DNA of 64,000 nt, taken from Parabacteroides sp. AD58. Its GTDB lineage: Bacteria; Bacteroidota; Bacteroidia; Bacteroidales; Tannerellaceae. The DNA is taken from NCBI RefSeq assembly GCF_023744375.2, contig NZ_CP146284.1:2666001-2730000 (forward strand), written 5' to 3'. Positions 17,683 to 26,882 of the stretch are shown in pieces. The position numbers were made by a program, and so were the translations under genes. Positions within the stretch are counted from its first letter, which is position 1; each line of letters starts with the position of its first letter. The notes beneath the pieces are model-generated. The model did no database searches and was not told where the DNA came from. It saw nothing but the letters and a program-made list of their open reading frames with translations.

Positions 17683-17690
17683 TATTTTTG
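17683..17690 (+). promoter_or_regulatory. -7 element of aroA
   Basis: TATTTTTG lies 23 bases before the aroA ATG at 17713, with a T-rich block near 17659-17665 in the -33 position. It lies within the longer open frame and supports the shorter start. Confidence 0.55.
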
Positions 17691-17712
17691 TAGCCAAATA
17701 ACACGAGGAAGT

Positions 17713-18948
17713 ATGAATTACAAAATAAAGTCTCCGGAAGCAGCACTGAAGGCTGTTGTGCAGCTGCCTTCATCGAAAAGTATCTGCAACCGGGCATTAA
17801 TCCTGAATGCGCTTAGCTATAGCCCCTATCCTATCCAGAATCTTTCGGATTGTGATGATACGGCTGTCCTGGTTAAGGCTTTAAACTCGAACGACCGGGA
17901 TTTTGATATTCAGGCAGCAGGAACAGCGATGCGGTTTCTGACAGCATTCCTGGCAAAGGTCGTAGGTGAATGGACAATTACCGGGACAGAGCGGATGAAG
18001 AATCGTCCGATAAAGATATTAGTAGACGCACTCAATGCGGTTGGAGCTCGGATTGAGTACATCGAGAAGGAAGGTTTTCCTCCCTTACGGATTTTCGGTA
18101 GTGCACTTCAGGGCGGAGAAATTTCTTTATCTGGTGGCGTTAGTTCGCAGTATATTTCTGCTTTGCTGATGGTGGCACCGTTAATGGAGAAAGGTTTGAT
18201 ACTTCATCTGGAAGGGAATATTGTTTCACGGCCTTATATTTTACTGACACTTCAGCTGATGGAGCAGTTTGGAGTGAAGGCTGAATGGAAAGGAGCTACC
18301 ATCCGTGTAGCACCGCAAGAATATCATCCGATTCCTTTTACGGTGGAATCAGACTGGAGTGCGGCTTCTTACTGGTATGAAATGATGGCTTTGTCACGCC
18401 AGGCCGACATACAGCTGAACGGATTGTTTAAACATAGTTTGCAAGGAGATGCTGCCGGAGCCAAGCTGTTTGCTCAGCTGGGTGTGGGAACTTCGTTTAC
18501 GTCAGACGGTGTTGTCTTGAAAAAGACCGGAAATGTAACGCGTAAGTTAGTGTATGATTTCGTAAATGAACCGGATCTGGCGCAGACCTTTGTGGTAACA
18601 TGTGCGGGCATGAATATACCGTTCCGATTTTCCGGACTCCAAAGTCTGAAGATTAAAGAGACAGACCGGATGGAAGCATTAAAGCAGGAATTGCGTAAGT
18701 TAGGCTATGTGTTGAAAGACAGCTGCAACAGCATCCTGGAATGGGATGGAGAAAGGTGTGAAGCAGAAGAAAATCCGGTGATAGCAACTTACGAGGATCA
18801 TCGGATGGCGATGGCCTTTGCTCCACTGGCATTGGTACGTCCGGCAGGAATTGAGATGGCTCATCCGGAAGTAGTCAGTAAGAGTTATCCTCATTATTGG
18901 GAGCATTTGGCACAGGCCGGTTTCCAGATAGAAGAAAAATCAGTATAA
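17713..18948 (+). CDS. aroA: 3-phosphoshikimate 1-carboxyvinyltransferase (EPSP synthase)
   Basis: This enzyme joins phosphoenolpyruvate to shikimate 3-phosphate in aromatic amino acid synthesis. The frame is open for 31 more codons upstream, but the ATG at 17713 (MNYKIKSPEA) matches the usual N-terminus, has AGGAAG just before it and lies downstream of the -7 box. The resulting 411 residues show PSSKSICNRALI near the start, GTAMRFLTAF near residue 75, SSQYISALLM near 150, the catalytic Asp in NEPDLAQTF near 290, KETDRM near 315, and a C-terminal EDHRMAMAFAPL. The protein is slightly shorter than the E. coli enzyme, as usual in Bacteroidota. It is followed 13 bases later by a small membrane-protein gene, probably in the same operon. 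Confidence 0.94.
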   Translation: MNYKIKSPEAALKAVVQLPSSKSICNRALILNALSYSPYPIQNLSDCDDTAVLVKALNSNDRDFDIQAAGTAMRFLTAFLAKVVGEWTITGTERMKNRPIKILVDALNAVGARIEYIEKEGFPPLRIFGSALQGGEISLSGGVSSQYISALLMVAPLMEKGLILHLEGNIVSRPYILLTLQLMEQFGVKAEWKGATIRVAPQEYHPIPFTVESDWSAASYWYEMMALSRQADIQLNGLFKHSLQGDAAGAKLFAQLGVGTSFTSDGVVLKKTGNVTRKLVYDFVNEPDLAQTFVVTCAGMNIPFRFSGLQSLKIKETDRMEALKQELRKLGYVLKDSCNSILEWDGERCEAEENPVIATYEDHRMAMAFAPLALVRPAGIEMAHPEVVSKSYPHYWEHLAQAGFQIEEKSV

Positions 18949-18961
18949 AACATACGAAGCC

Positions 18962-19381
18962 ATGTGGTATATCATATTAAGTCTGGTTGTATTGGGTATT
19001 GTTGCTGCTATTTTAGGTTATTTCCGTAACCGGAAACTGCAGAAGATGCTGGAGCGGGGAGAAATTACCGAGATACCGGAACCTAAGGAAATTCCTGAAG
19101 AATGCTGCGGACAGCATGAAGTATGCGAGCGGGATAGCTTGTTGGCTGCCGTCAGCAAATCAATTGAATATTATAATGACGAAGAGCTTGACCGCTTCAA
19201 AGGTGTGGAGGCGGATGCTTATGATGAAGCTGCTGTAGATGAATTCCGAGACGTCTTGTTTACTTTACAGGAAGTTGAAGTCGCCGGATGGTTGCGCAGT
19301 TTGCAATTGCGTGGAATCAATTTGCCGGATGAACTGAAGGACGAGGCTTTTCTGATTGTCGGTGAGCGGAGAATTCATTAA
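18962..19381 (+). CDS. Small membrane-anchored protein of unknown function
   Basis: This 139-residue protein has one N-terminal transmembrane helix (about residues 3-20, followed by basic FRNRKLQK). An acidic cytoplasmic part follows, with an EECCGQHEVCERD segment near 46-58, an unusual cysteine cluster that might bind metal. The rest is predicted helical (residues 60-130). I recognise no characterised family. It sits 13 bases after aroA and 18 bases before the metal permease gene, so the three genes are probably one transcript; a link between the cysteine cluster and metal transport is only a guess. Confidence 0.75.
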   Translation: MWYIILSLVVLGIVAAILGYFRNRKLQKMLERGEITEIPEPKEIPEECCGQHEVCERDSLLAAVSKSIEYYNDEELDRFKGVEADAYDEAAVDEFRDVLFTLQEVEVAGWLRSLQLRGINLPDELKDEAFLIVGERRIH

Positions 19382-19399
19382 TGCGAGAAAGTAAGAAAG

Positions 19400-20203
19400 A
19401 TGGAATTGTTTCAATATGCTTTTTTCCAACATGCCCTGTTAGGTAGTTTGTTTACTGCCATAGCCTGTGGACTGGTGGGAACATATATCGTTTCCCGGCG
19501 TCTGGTATTCATCAGCGGAGGTATTACACATGCGTCCTTTGGTGGTTTGGGTTTGGGATTCTACTTAGGGATGAATCCGATCGCATCGGCTATGCTGTTT
19601 GCCGTCCTGGCTGCCTTTGGTGTAGAATGGGCCAGTAAATCTCAGCAGATACGTGAAGATTCGGCAATTGCTGGAGTCTGGTCATTAGGAATGGCTTTAG
19701 GTGTGATCTTTATCTTTCTGACACCAGGTTATGCTCCGAATCTGTCAGCCTATCTTTTTGGAAATATCCTGACCATAGCTCCAACTGATATTTTAGCGAG
19801 TGCAGTTTTGTCGATTGTTGTACTTCTTCTGTTCGGCATCTTTACGCGAGAGATCATATATGTAGCTTTTGATCCGGCGTTTGCCAAAACACAGCAATTG
19901 CCGGTCCGTCTGATTGAATATATGATGATGTGCCTGATTGCTGTTACGATTGTACTGGCGATCCGTATGGTTGGTATCATGTTGCTGATGAGTTTGCTGA
20001 CATTACCGCAGATCACGGTTAATTTATTAACCTCCGATTTCAGGAAGATCATGTGGGGCAGCGTGCTGATCGGCTTTGGAGGTTCCGTCGTTGGTCTGTT
20101 CTTGTCTTATTATTTGAATATACCTTCAGGCGCGTTTATTATCTTGGTACTGGTATTGTTCTTTTTGGCTGTAAAGGCAATAAAAGCGCTTCTGATACGT
20201 TAA
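19400..20203 (+). CDS. Metal ABC transporter permease (ZnuB/TroC-like)
   Basis: This inner-membrane permease of the ABC-3 family imports zinc, manganese or iron. The 267 residues hold about eight hydrophobic segments and the family hallmarks: ACGLVGTYIVSRRLVFISGGITHASFGGLGLGF in the first third, and the YVAFDPAFAKT segment near residue 155 that forms the coupling helix region. The partner ATPase and metal-binding protein, usually next door, are absent from the window. It follows the small membrane protein by 18 bases and precedes sprE. The metal cannot be told from the sequence. Confidence 0.88.
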   Translation: MELFQYAFFQHALLGSLFTAIACGLVGTYIVSRRLVFISGGITHASFGGLGLGFYLGMNPIASAMLFAVLAAFGVEWASKSQQIREDSAIAGVWSLGMALGVIFIFLTPGYAPNLSAYLFGNILTIAPTDILASAVLSIVVLLLFGIFTREIIYVAFDPAFAKTQQLPVRLIEYMMMCLIAVTIVLAIRMVGIMLLMSLLTLPQITVNLLTSDFRKIMWGSVLIGFGGSVVGLFLSYYLNIPSGAFIILVLVLFFLAVKAIKALLIR

Positions 20204-20250
20204 TATATACGCATTTACTTCTTATGAGAGGTCGTTAGTCGTTTGTTGTT

Positions 20251-23200
20251 TTGAAGAAAGGATTTTATTATATAGTCGCTTTGTTTGTGGTGTCATTGCT
20301 TTGGTCGTGCAGTACAAAGAAAAACACCCGGTTCAATCGTTTTTATCATGCGTTGAATTCTCGCTTTAATATCTATTACAACGGGAAAACATCGTTTGAT
20401 GAGGCTTTGTTGTCGATGCAAACTGGCTATAAGGAGAATTATTCTGATATGATTCTGATGTATCCGATCAGTGCACAGCCGAAAGAAAAGGCTGAGACAG
20501 GCGGACCTTTCGACCGGGCTATAGAGAAAAGCAACAAGGCAATCAAATTACACTCCATCAAGACCAAGCCGAAGAAGAAAGCCGGCTGGCGCAAAGATCC
20601 TAAACAAGTTACATGGCAGAATCAGGAAGAATATAATCCGTTCCTGAAGAAATGCTGGATGTTAATGGGCGAAGCTCAGTTTTATAACGCCGACTTTCTG
20701 CAGGCATCTGCAACTTTCTCTTATATTACCCGCCATTATAAGGAAGATGAAGAACTGGTTGCTTCAGCCAAACTCTGGCAGGCTCGTTGTTATGCCGAGA
20801 TGGGCTGGAATTATGAGGCAGAAGATATTTTGGGGAAACTGAATACAAACGGTATCCCGAAGAAGTGCTTGAATCAGTATGCTGCCGTTTATGCGGATTA
20901 TTTGATCAAGAATCAGCAGTTTGAAGACGCTATTCCTTATATGCGAACCGCTATTAAAGCGGAAAAGAACCGATTACAGAAGAGCCGGATGCGGTATTTA
21001 CTCGGACAAATGTATGCTTCTCTTGAAATGGACGGCATGGCGTATAAAACTTTTGGTGAAGTTATTCGTTCTAATCCGCCTTATGAACTGGAATTTGCGG
21101 CTCGTATCCGTCAGACGGAAGTCTTTTCGGGCAGTGATTACCAGAAGGTGGTAAAGCGTCTGGAACGGATGGCCAAGAACCAGAAGAATAAAGACATGCT
21201 GGATCAGGTGTATTATGCTTTGGGTAATGTTTATATGAGCCGGGAAGATACGGCCAATGCCATTAAGAACTATGAATTAGGTGTTGAGAAAAGTACGCAG
21301 AATGGATTGGACAAGGCGCTTTGCCAGATCCGTTTGGGCGATTTGTATTTCGAGAAACGAGACTATGTAAAGGCGCAGCCGAACTTCAGTGGGGCTTTGG
21401 CCGGCATTCAGAAGGAATATAAAGACTATGAGCGTATTTCTAAGTTATCGGCTGTATTGGACGAACTGGTTGTCCATGTAGAAGCCGTCCATTTGCAGGA
21501 CAGTTTGCAGACGTTGGCCAAGATGCCGGAGAAAGAACGTCTGGCCGTGATTGATAAGATTATCGAACAGGTAAAGGAAGAAGAGAAGAGAGCGCAGGAG
21601 GAAGCCGAGAAAGAAGCATTCTTGGCTGAACAGAGCGCAAAAGGAACCGGTATTAATCGTCCGGGTACGGAAGCGAATACGGTTACACTGCCAACGGCTT
21701 CAGGAAGCGCGTCGTTTTATTTCTATAATCCGCAGGCTGTAGCTCAGGGAAAGACTCAGTTCCAACGGAAATGGGGACGTCGCCCGTTGGAAGATGACTG
21801 GCGCCGGAGAAAGAAAACGCTCACAACATTCAATGATCCGAATGATATGGGTGAGGAAACCGACCAAGAAGGCATGGAAGGCGGACAATTGGCTGACTTA
21901 GCTGCCGGTGGTGCCGGAGATACATCTTCTGTCGTAAGCTCGGATGATCCGAAGTCGCGGGAATATTATTTGCAGCAGCTGCCTATGACTCCTGAAGATG
22001 TGGAAGCTTCGAACGTAATCATTGAGGACGGTTTGTATAACATGGCCATGATTTATAAGGATAAACTGGAAGATCTATCGCTCTCCATAGAGGCTTTCCA
22101 GAATTTAGAGAAGCGTTTCCCGGATAATTCGCACCTGATGGAAAGTTATTATCAGATTTATCTGATGGCTTTGCGCCTGAAAGATACAGGTTTAGCTGAG
22201 GAATATAAACAGAAGATGATGGCGAAGTTCCCGGGCAGTGATTATGCTGTGGCAATTTCCGACCCGAATTATGAATATAATATGCGGATGATGGATGTCG
22301 TTCAGGATTCTATCTATGAACAGACATACGAGCGTTATCTGGCAGAAGATACTTCGGCTGTACGCCGGAATTACCGAATGGTCAGTCAGAAATATCCATT
22401 GGCAAAACTGTTACCTAAGTTTATGTTCCTGGATGCGTTGACTTATGTACAGGCCGGCGATGCTGAAGGCTTCAAGACTGCTTTGAAAGCCTTGCTGGAT
22501 AAATATCCTTCAGAAGATGTCTCGGAACTGGCCGGTGAGATGCTGAAAGGTGTTTTACGGGGTCGTCAGATGGTTCAGGGCGGCGTAACGGGAATGACGT
22601 GGAATCTTCGTTTTGGAACAGGCGACGACGGCTCTTTGTCTGCGGCTGATTCGGCCCGGACCTTTAAGGCAGAACCGAATGTTCCTTACCGGATGGTTAT
22701 GATTTATCCGACCGGATTAATCGATCGGAATCAGCTGCTCTTTACCGTGGCAGCCTATAACTTCGCCAATTTTATGGTAAAACAGCTGGATATGTCGTTT
22801 GAAGAATCCGGGATTGCAAGTATCTTTGTGCTGAGCGGCTTCTATAATTTCGATGAGGCCTGGCATTATTATAAGATGATTTATGGTCAAGGCGGCTATG
22901 CTTCAAACTTGGATAAGGCTATTGATATTTTGCCTATATCAGAAGATAATTACGAGACATTGATGCATGGCAAGACGTTGGATGAGTATGTCGCTTTCTT
23001 CGATGAACATTTCCATGACAAAGCTCCGGAATTGGCAGCTCGCTGGGCAGCACGAAAAGAGGCACAGGCCGAAGAAGCTGAGAAGAAAGCCAATGAATCG
23101 TCGGAAACAACTCCGGCAGATTCCTTGACAGTTCCGGCGGATTCAGTCTCATCCCGTCAGCATGTTCCGGAATCTCCAATACCAGCTGATGAGAAACAGC

Positions 23201-23829
23201 CAGTACCGGAAGTAGAAAAACCGTCGGTTCTTGACAGTACGGTTGTAACTGTTCCGGATACTTCCGTTATTCTGCCGGATGATACGGTTCAGCCTGTATT
23301 GGAAGAACAGCTGTTGCCTGAAAAGGAAAAGCCTGACTTTACGGCTCCTAAACCGGAGAAAGACAAAGGCTTGACATTGGAAGATATCGAAAAGATCCGT
23401 CGTTTGCAGGCGGAAGCTGAAGAAATGCAGAAAGAAGAAGCTCGTCGGGTATTCGAGGCAGAGCAGGAAGCCGAACAGGTAGAATTAGAGCTGAATGCGA
23501 AGATCCGGGCTGAAATAGAAGCGCAGCAGCAGGCTGAAGAAGAAAGACTGTTGAAGGCGAAAGAAGAACGCGAGCGGAAACTGGAAACCGACCGGAAAGC
23601 AAAACTGAAACAGGCTGAGGCCGATCGGAAAGCGAAGCTGAAGGCTCGTGAAGAACTCCGTAAGGAGAAAGAACGGGCTTACAAAGAACGGCTGAAGCAG
23701 AAGGAAAAAGAACGTAAGGAAAAAGAACGGGCCTATAAACAGAAACTGAAGGAACGGGAAAAAGCACGTAAAGCCGAGCTGAAAGCCCGTGAAGAGGCAC
23801 GTAAAAATAGGGAGAAGAGTAAAGAATGA
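20251..23829 (+). CDS. sprE: SprE/PorW-like tetratricopeptide lipoprotein of type IX secretion
   Basis: This 1192-residue lipoprotein is similar in layout to SprE/PorW, which is required for type IX secretion. The signal ends in LLWSC, with the lipid-bearing Cys at residue 20, followed by the typical KKNTRFNRFYHALNSRFNIYYNG start of the mature protein. TPR-like helical repeats cover about 110-440 and 580-1000. A highly charged Lys/Glu/Arg-rich tail from about 1040 to the end looks like a long coiled coil. The start codon is TTG: an in-frame stop lies five codons upstream and no earlier ATG exists, so TTG is the only start that gives the signal peptide. The stop overlaps ribF by four bases (ATGA). 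It is far from gldLMN, as usual for sprE. Confidence 0.85.
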   Translation: MKKGFYYIVALFVVSLLWSCSTKKNTRFNRFYHALNSRFNIYYNGKTSFDEALLSMQTGYKENYSDMILMYPISAQPKEKAETGGPFDRAIEKSNKAIKLHSIKTKPKKKAGWRKDPKQVTWQNQEEYNPFLKKCWMLMGEAQFYNADFLQASATFSYITRHYKEDEELVASAKLWQARCYAEMGWNYEAEDILGKLNTNGIPKKCLNQYAAVYADYLIKNQQFEDAIPYMRTAIKAEKNRLQKSRMRYLLGQMYASLEMDGMAYKTFGEVIRSNPPYELEFAARIRQTEVFSGSDYQKVVKRLERMAKNQKNKDMLDQVYYALGNVYMSREDTANAIKNYELGVEKSTQNGLDKALCQIRLGDLYFEKRDYVKAQPNFSGALAGIQKEYKDYERISKLSAVLDELVVHVEAVHLQDSLQTLAKMPEKERLAVIDKIIEQVKEEEKRAQEEAEKEAFLAEQSAKGTGINRPGTEANTVTLPTASGSASFYFYNPQAVAQGKTQFQRKWGRRPLEDDWRRRKKTLTTFNDPNDMGEETDQEGMEGGQLADLAAGGAGDTSSVVSSDDPKSREYYLQQLPMTPEDVEASNVIIEDGLYNMAMIYKDKLEDLSLSIEAFQNLEKRFPDNSHLMESYYQIYLMALRLKDTGLAEEYKQKMMAKFPGSDYAVAISDPNYEYNMRMMDVVQDSIYEQTYERYLAEDTSAVRRNYRMVSQKYPLAKLLPKFMFLDALTYVQAGDAEGFKTALKALLDKYPSEDVSELAGEMLKGVLRGRQMVQGGVTGMTWNLRFGTGDDGSLSAADSARTFKAEPNVPYRMVMIYPTGLIDRNQLLFTVAAYNFANFMVKQLDMSFEESGIASIFVLSGFYNFDEAWHYYKMIYGQGGYASNLDKAIDILPISEDNYETLMHGKTLDEYVAFFDEHFHDKAPELAARWAARKEAQAEEAEKKANESSETTPADSLTVPADSVSSRQHVPESPIPADEKQPVPEVEKPSVLDSTVVTVPDTSVILPDDTVQPVLEEQLLPEKEKPDFTAPKPEKDKGLTLEDIEKIRRLQAEAEEMQKEEARRVFEAEQEAEQVELELNAKIRAEIEAQQQAEEERLLKAKEERERKLETDRKAKLKQAEADRKAKLKAREELRKEKERAYKERLKQKEKERKEKERAYKQKLKEREKARKAELKAREEARKNREKSKE

Positions 23830-24752
23830 TTGTAATAGATAGAAGCAGACAAGTTGAACTTCCGGAAGCACTGGTTGCAACGATAGGCTTTTTCGATGGT
23901 GTACATCTGGGCCATCGTTTCCTGATAGACCAGTTGAAGAAGGTGGCGGATAAGGAAGGTTTGCCTTCGGCTGTCATCACGTTTCGGGAACATCCCAGGG
24001 CTGTTCTGCATGCGGATTATCAGCCGAAATTATTGAATACATGGGAGGAAAAACAAACCCAGTTGGCTACGACAGGTGTGGATTATTGTCTGGTTCTCGA
24101 TTTTACGTTGGAGTTATCCCGTTTTTCGGCAGCTGAATTTATTACTAAAATACTGGCCGAAGCTTTTCGGGTAAAGGCTTTACTGATAGGTTATGATCAT
24201 CGTTTCGGGCATGATCGGGCCGAAGGATTTGATCAGTATGTTGTATATGGGAAGGCTTTGGGAATGGATGTGATCCAGGCTCTACCTTATGATAATGGGC
24301 AGACGAAAGTAAGTTCTTCTGAAGTTCGTCGGCTCTTGGCAGAAGGCGAGGTGAAACAGGCGGCAGTTCTGTTATCATATCCTTATTCTCTGAAGGGAAA
24401 GATTGTAAAAGGACACCAGGTAGGACGTACAATCGGTTTCCCGACAGCCAACCTTTCGGTAGAAGATTCTCGTAAGATCCTACCCGGAAATGGTGTTTAT
24501 GCAGTCTGGGCTGTTCTTTCCGGTAAACGTTATAAAGGCATGCTTTCTATAGGAAACAGACCGACACTGGATGATGGGAATAGTCAGTCCATAGAAGTGT
24601 ATTTATTGGATTTTTCGGGAGATTTGTATGGCGCGGAAATGGAAGTCTCGTTCGTTTACCAGCTTCGGGCAAACCGTAAATTCCCTTCGCTGGCCGATTT
24701 GAAGGCGCAGTTGGAAACCGACCGCTGCGAAACCGACCGCCTGCTGGGTTGA
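23826..24752 (+). CDS. ribF: Bifunctional riboflavin kinase / FAD synthetase
   Basis: This enzyme phosphorylates riboflavin to FMN and adenylates FMN to FAD. The 308-residue protein has the N-terminal nucleotidyltransferase domain with GFFDGVHLGH (residues 20-29) and the VSSSEVRR motif near 162. The C-terminal flavokinase domain begins near 183, with GRTIGFPTAN at about 200 and the catalytic Glu region near 260 (SIEVYLLDF). The length is typical. The ATG overlaps the sprE stop codon by four bases, indicating translational coupling. No FMN riboswitch is seen upstream, as expected inside an operon. It supplies FAD that the exported flavoenzymes elsewhere in the window would need. Confidence 0.94.
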   Translation: MIVIDRSRQVELPEALVATIGFFDGVHLGHRFLIDQLKKVADKEGLPSAVITFREHPRAVLHADYQPKLLNTWEEKQTQLATTGVDYCLVLDFTLELSRFSAAEFITKILAEAFRVKALLIGYDHRFGHDRAEGFDQYVVYGKALGMDVIQALPYDNGQTKVSSSEVRRLLAEGEVKQAAVLLSYPYSLKGKIVKGHQVGRTIGFPTANLSVEDSRKILPGNGVYAVWAVLSGKRYKGMLSIGNRPTLDDGNSQSIEVYLLDFSGDLYGAEMEVSFVYQLRANRKFPSLADLKAQLETDRCETDRLLG

Positions 24753-24820
24753 ACCGTTCTACTCTGCCGGAAATATCTTTCTCTTATTTCTTGGAAAGTT
24801 GCATTCTTCCAAGATTTTTG

Positions 24821-25010
24821 CCATCCAAGTGCTTTTTTAAGAGGAATCCGCAAAGATTTTCATTAGAAAAGGCTTTTCTAGTATCATTCTGTCAGGATTC
24901 TGACTGTCCAAGTACTTTTTCAGTCCGATTCTTTGCGGATTTTCACCGTCCAAGTACTTTTTCAATGCAAATCCGCGCGGATTGGAACCGGAAAACTACT
25001 TGGACGGTTC
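24821..25010. repeat. Degenerate 42-base repeats with nested palindromes
   Basis: The 282-base gap after ribF holds repeated words. TCCAAGT(A/G)CTTTTTYA-like units begin near 24824, 24907 and 24949 (the last two 42 bases apart), with a more decayed unit between the first two. An inverted copy, ACTACTTGGACGGT, lies at 24994-25007. The third unit and the inverted copy form a long hairpin with a 12-base arm around the perfect palindrome AATCCGCGCGGATT. Related TTCCGC...GGATT words recur in each unit. Being a multiple of three, the period leaves an open frame (24749-25069), but this does not look like a gene. Confidence 0.6.
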
Positions 25011-25034
25011 CATTCCGCACGGATTATAGGTATT

Positions 25035-25823
25035 TTATTTCACTTCTTCTATTGTTCCTTTTCCGATGATACGTTGTTGTACAGCGGTCGGACCTTTATA
25101 ACGGATGTTTCCTTTACCGACCAAGGTAGCATTCAGATTACCTGTCGGATGGATTTCTGCCAAACCACTGCCTGCCATTTTACATTTTACATCCGGGATT
25201 GCAACACCATAAGCATGAATGTCACCACTGCTTAATACCGTATAATTTCCCTGATTGGCAGATCCGGCTTTCAGACGGATGGAACCCGAACCGCCCATAT
25301 TACAGTTCAGTTTGTCGACCTTCATATTTTCAACGACCATATTGGCACTGCCCGAAACGTCTAAATTCAAGACACCTACTTCAATTGGCTGTTTAAACTG
25401 AACCAAACAATTCTCGTTTGCTTTTACTTCCAGTTCATCGCCAGACAGCTTACTATTTACCATGAAATTGGCATTACCAGCCGCTTTTACTTTCTTCAGC
25501 CATTTTGAATTCGTCTTTACGACAAACTTAGTCAGTTTAATAACCTTTACTTTCTTATCGAAGCTTAAAGTCAAGATACGGTCGTGAATATCGACATTCA
25601 AATATTGATGAAGGTTTTCATCTAATGTTACTTCCAAACTACCGGGATCGTCTGACTGAACATAATTGAAGTCCATGATTCCGTCGATCCGCACTTCGTT
25701 GAAATCATCAATCTTAATGGTCTTGGTACTCAACGTACCGTTGCCGTTTACATTGTCGGCTGCTTTGGCATTCAAGAACAGACCGAACAGGAATGCCAGC
25801 AATAAGAATCCTTTTGTTTTCAT
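25035..25823 (-). CDS. Exported GIN-domain (DUF2807) protein
   Basis: This is a 262-residue protein with a cleavable signal peptide (about residues 1-21, ending NAKA). The rest is a head-GIN/DUF2807 domain, a right-handed beta-helix-like fold common in Bacteroidota and often annotated as a putative auto-transporter adhesin. Short repeated turns with Ser-Gly and Asn-Gly are spaced at about 18-22 residues (SGSANM, GGSGSI, SSGDI, AGSGLA, GKGNI). It lies 65 bases after a paralogue, probably in the same transcript. The localisation is periplasmic or outer surface; the partner is unknown. Confidence 0.85.
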   Translation of the reverse strand: MKTKGFLLLAFLFGLFLNAKAADNVNGNGTLSTKTIKIDDFNEVRIDGIMDFNYVQSDDPGSLEVTLDENLHQYLNVDIHDRILTLSFDKKVKVIKLTKFVVKTNSKWLKKVKAAGNANFMVNSKLSGDELEVKANENCLVQFKQPIEVGVLNLDVSGSANMVVENMKVDKLNCNMGGSGSIRLKAGSANQGNYTVLSSGDIHAYGVAIPDVKCKMAGSGLAEIHPTGNLNATLVGKGNIRYKGPTAVQQRIIGKGTIEEVK

Positions 25824-25888
25824 TTTTCCTTCATTTACAGTTGTACATCAACTCTATTTACACAAACCTGTACAAATGTAGGAAAAAT

Positions 25889-26749
25889 TTAGTTGATATG
25901 ATGAATATCTCCACCACCAGAACAAGAAGTATCTGTTTTTGGATTACCTTTGTAATAAATATCGCCTCCACCAGATGCATGGGCTTCCAGTTGTTCTACG
26001 GCGTAAACGGTAATATCTCCACCGCCGGAAACATCACAGATTACATGATCTACTTGTAAATCGCGGGCATTTAAATCACCACCTCCCGATACTTTCATCT
26101 CTGCTCGTTGAGCTTTCCCGGCGACATTAGCATCGCCACCTCCTGATACTTTTATGTAAATCTCTTCACATGTTAATTGGGTTGCATCTAAATCCCCGCC
26201 TCCGCTAATTGAGAAACTGGCAGATTGTATCTTTGCTGATTCCTTAAACTCCATGTTACCGCCACCAGATATATTCGCTTCTAACGATTCTGTGTTTAAA
26301 GCTGATTTCAGAAAGAAATCCGTTCCTCCGCCAATTGATAATTTCTTCAAGTCTTTGGACGAGGTTTCTATCAATAACTTACTAGGAGAAATATATATTC
26401 CTTCTTTTGCCTGTATTCTGAGCTCATTATTCTCTACCTGAAAAGTCAATACGGGTAAGATGTTTTCGTCGGTTGTTACTTTCAGGGTTGTTTTATTCCC
26501 TTGCTGATAATATACTTGAGGGAAGCAGGATGAGTTTCCGCCGGAAGTGATGAGTGAAAACAACGACTTGAAAGAACCTCCCGACTGATTGATATTACCT
26601 ATCTGAATTGCGGTATAATCGTCAATTTGAATATTCTTTGTTACTAGCTTTTCATTTCCTTCGATATTTTCCGCTTGTAATGGAGTTGTGAAACCTCCCA
26701 TGATCATTGCTATCAGAGCAATCCATGCAATCATTCCTTTTGTTTTCAT
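25889..26749 (-). CDS. Exported GIN-domain (DUF2807) protein, glycine-rich
   Basis: This 286-residue paralogue of the following gene has a signal peptide (ending PLQA near residue 26). Its beta-helix is punctuated by a strikingly regular Ser-Gly-Gly-Gly-(Asp/Asn) turn. At least eight copies between residues about 160 and 285, every 15-22 residues, mark successive coils. The regularity suggests a stack of near-identical rungs ending in a glycine-rich cap. It is the first gene of a two-gene unit and probably arose by duplication. No enzyme motif is visible. Confidence 0.85.
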   Translation of the reverse strand: MKTKGMIAWIALIAMIMGGFTTPLQAENIEGNEKLVTKNIQIDDYTAIQIGNINQSGGSFKSLFSLITSGGNSSCFPQVYYQQGNKTTLKVTTDENILPVLTFQVENNELRIQAKEGIYISPSKLLIETSSKDLKKLSIGGGTDFFLKSALNTESLEANISGGGNMEFKESAKIQSASFSISGGGDLDATQLTCEEIYIKVSGGGDANVAGKAQRAEMKVSGGGDLNARDLQVDHVICDVSGGGDITVYAVEQLEAHASGGGDIYYKGNPKTDTSCSGGGDIHHIN

Positions 26750-26882
26750 ATCTGTTTATTTTATTTGTTTATCTATAAGACGCACCTCAGAATAGTTTGG
26801 TTGCAAAAAAAGCTCATTAATTTGAATATAAATTGTGAGATAGATTATATTTATCTGGATTTTAATTATTTATTGAATATTT

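Noticed and set aside
23750-23830. FMN riboswitch before ribF
   Set aside because: ribF starts inside the sprE stop codon; there is no leader to hold a riboswitch.
24749-25069. 106-codon open frame after ribF
   Set aside because: It starts with TTG inside ribF, runs through short direct and inverted DNA repeats whose 42-base step keeps the frame open, and looks unlike a protein.
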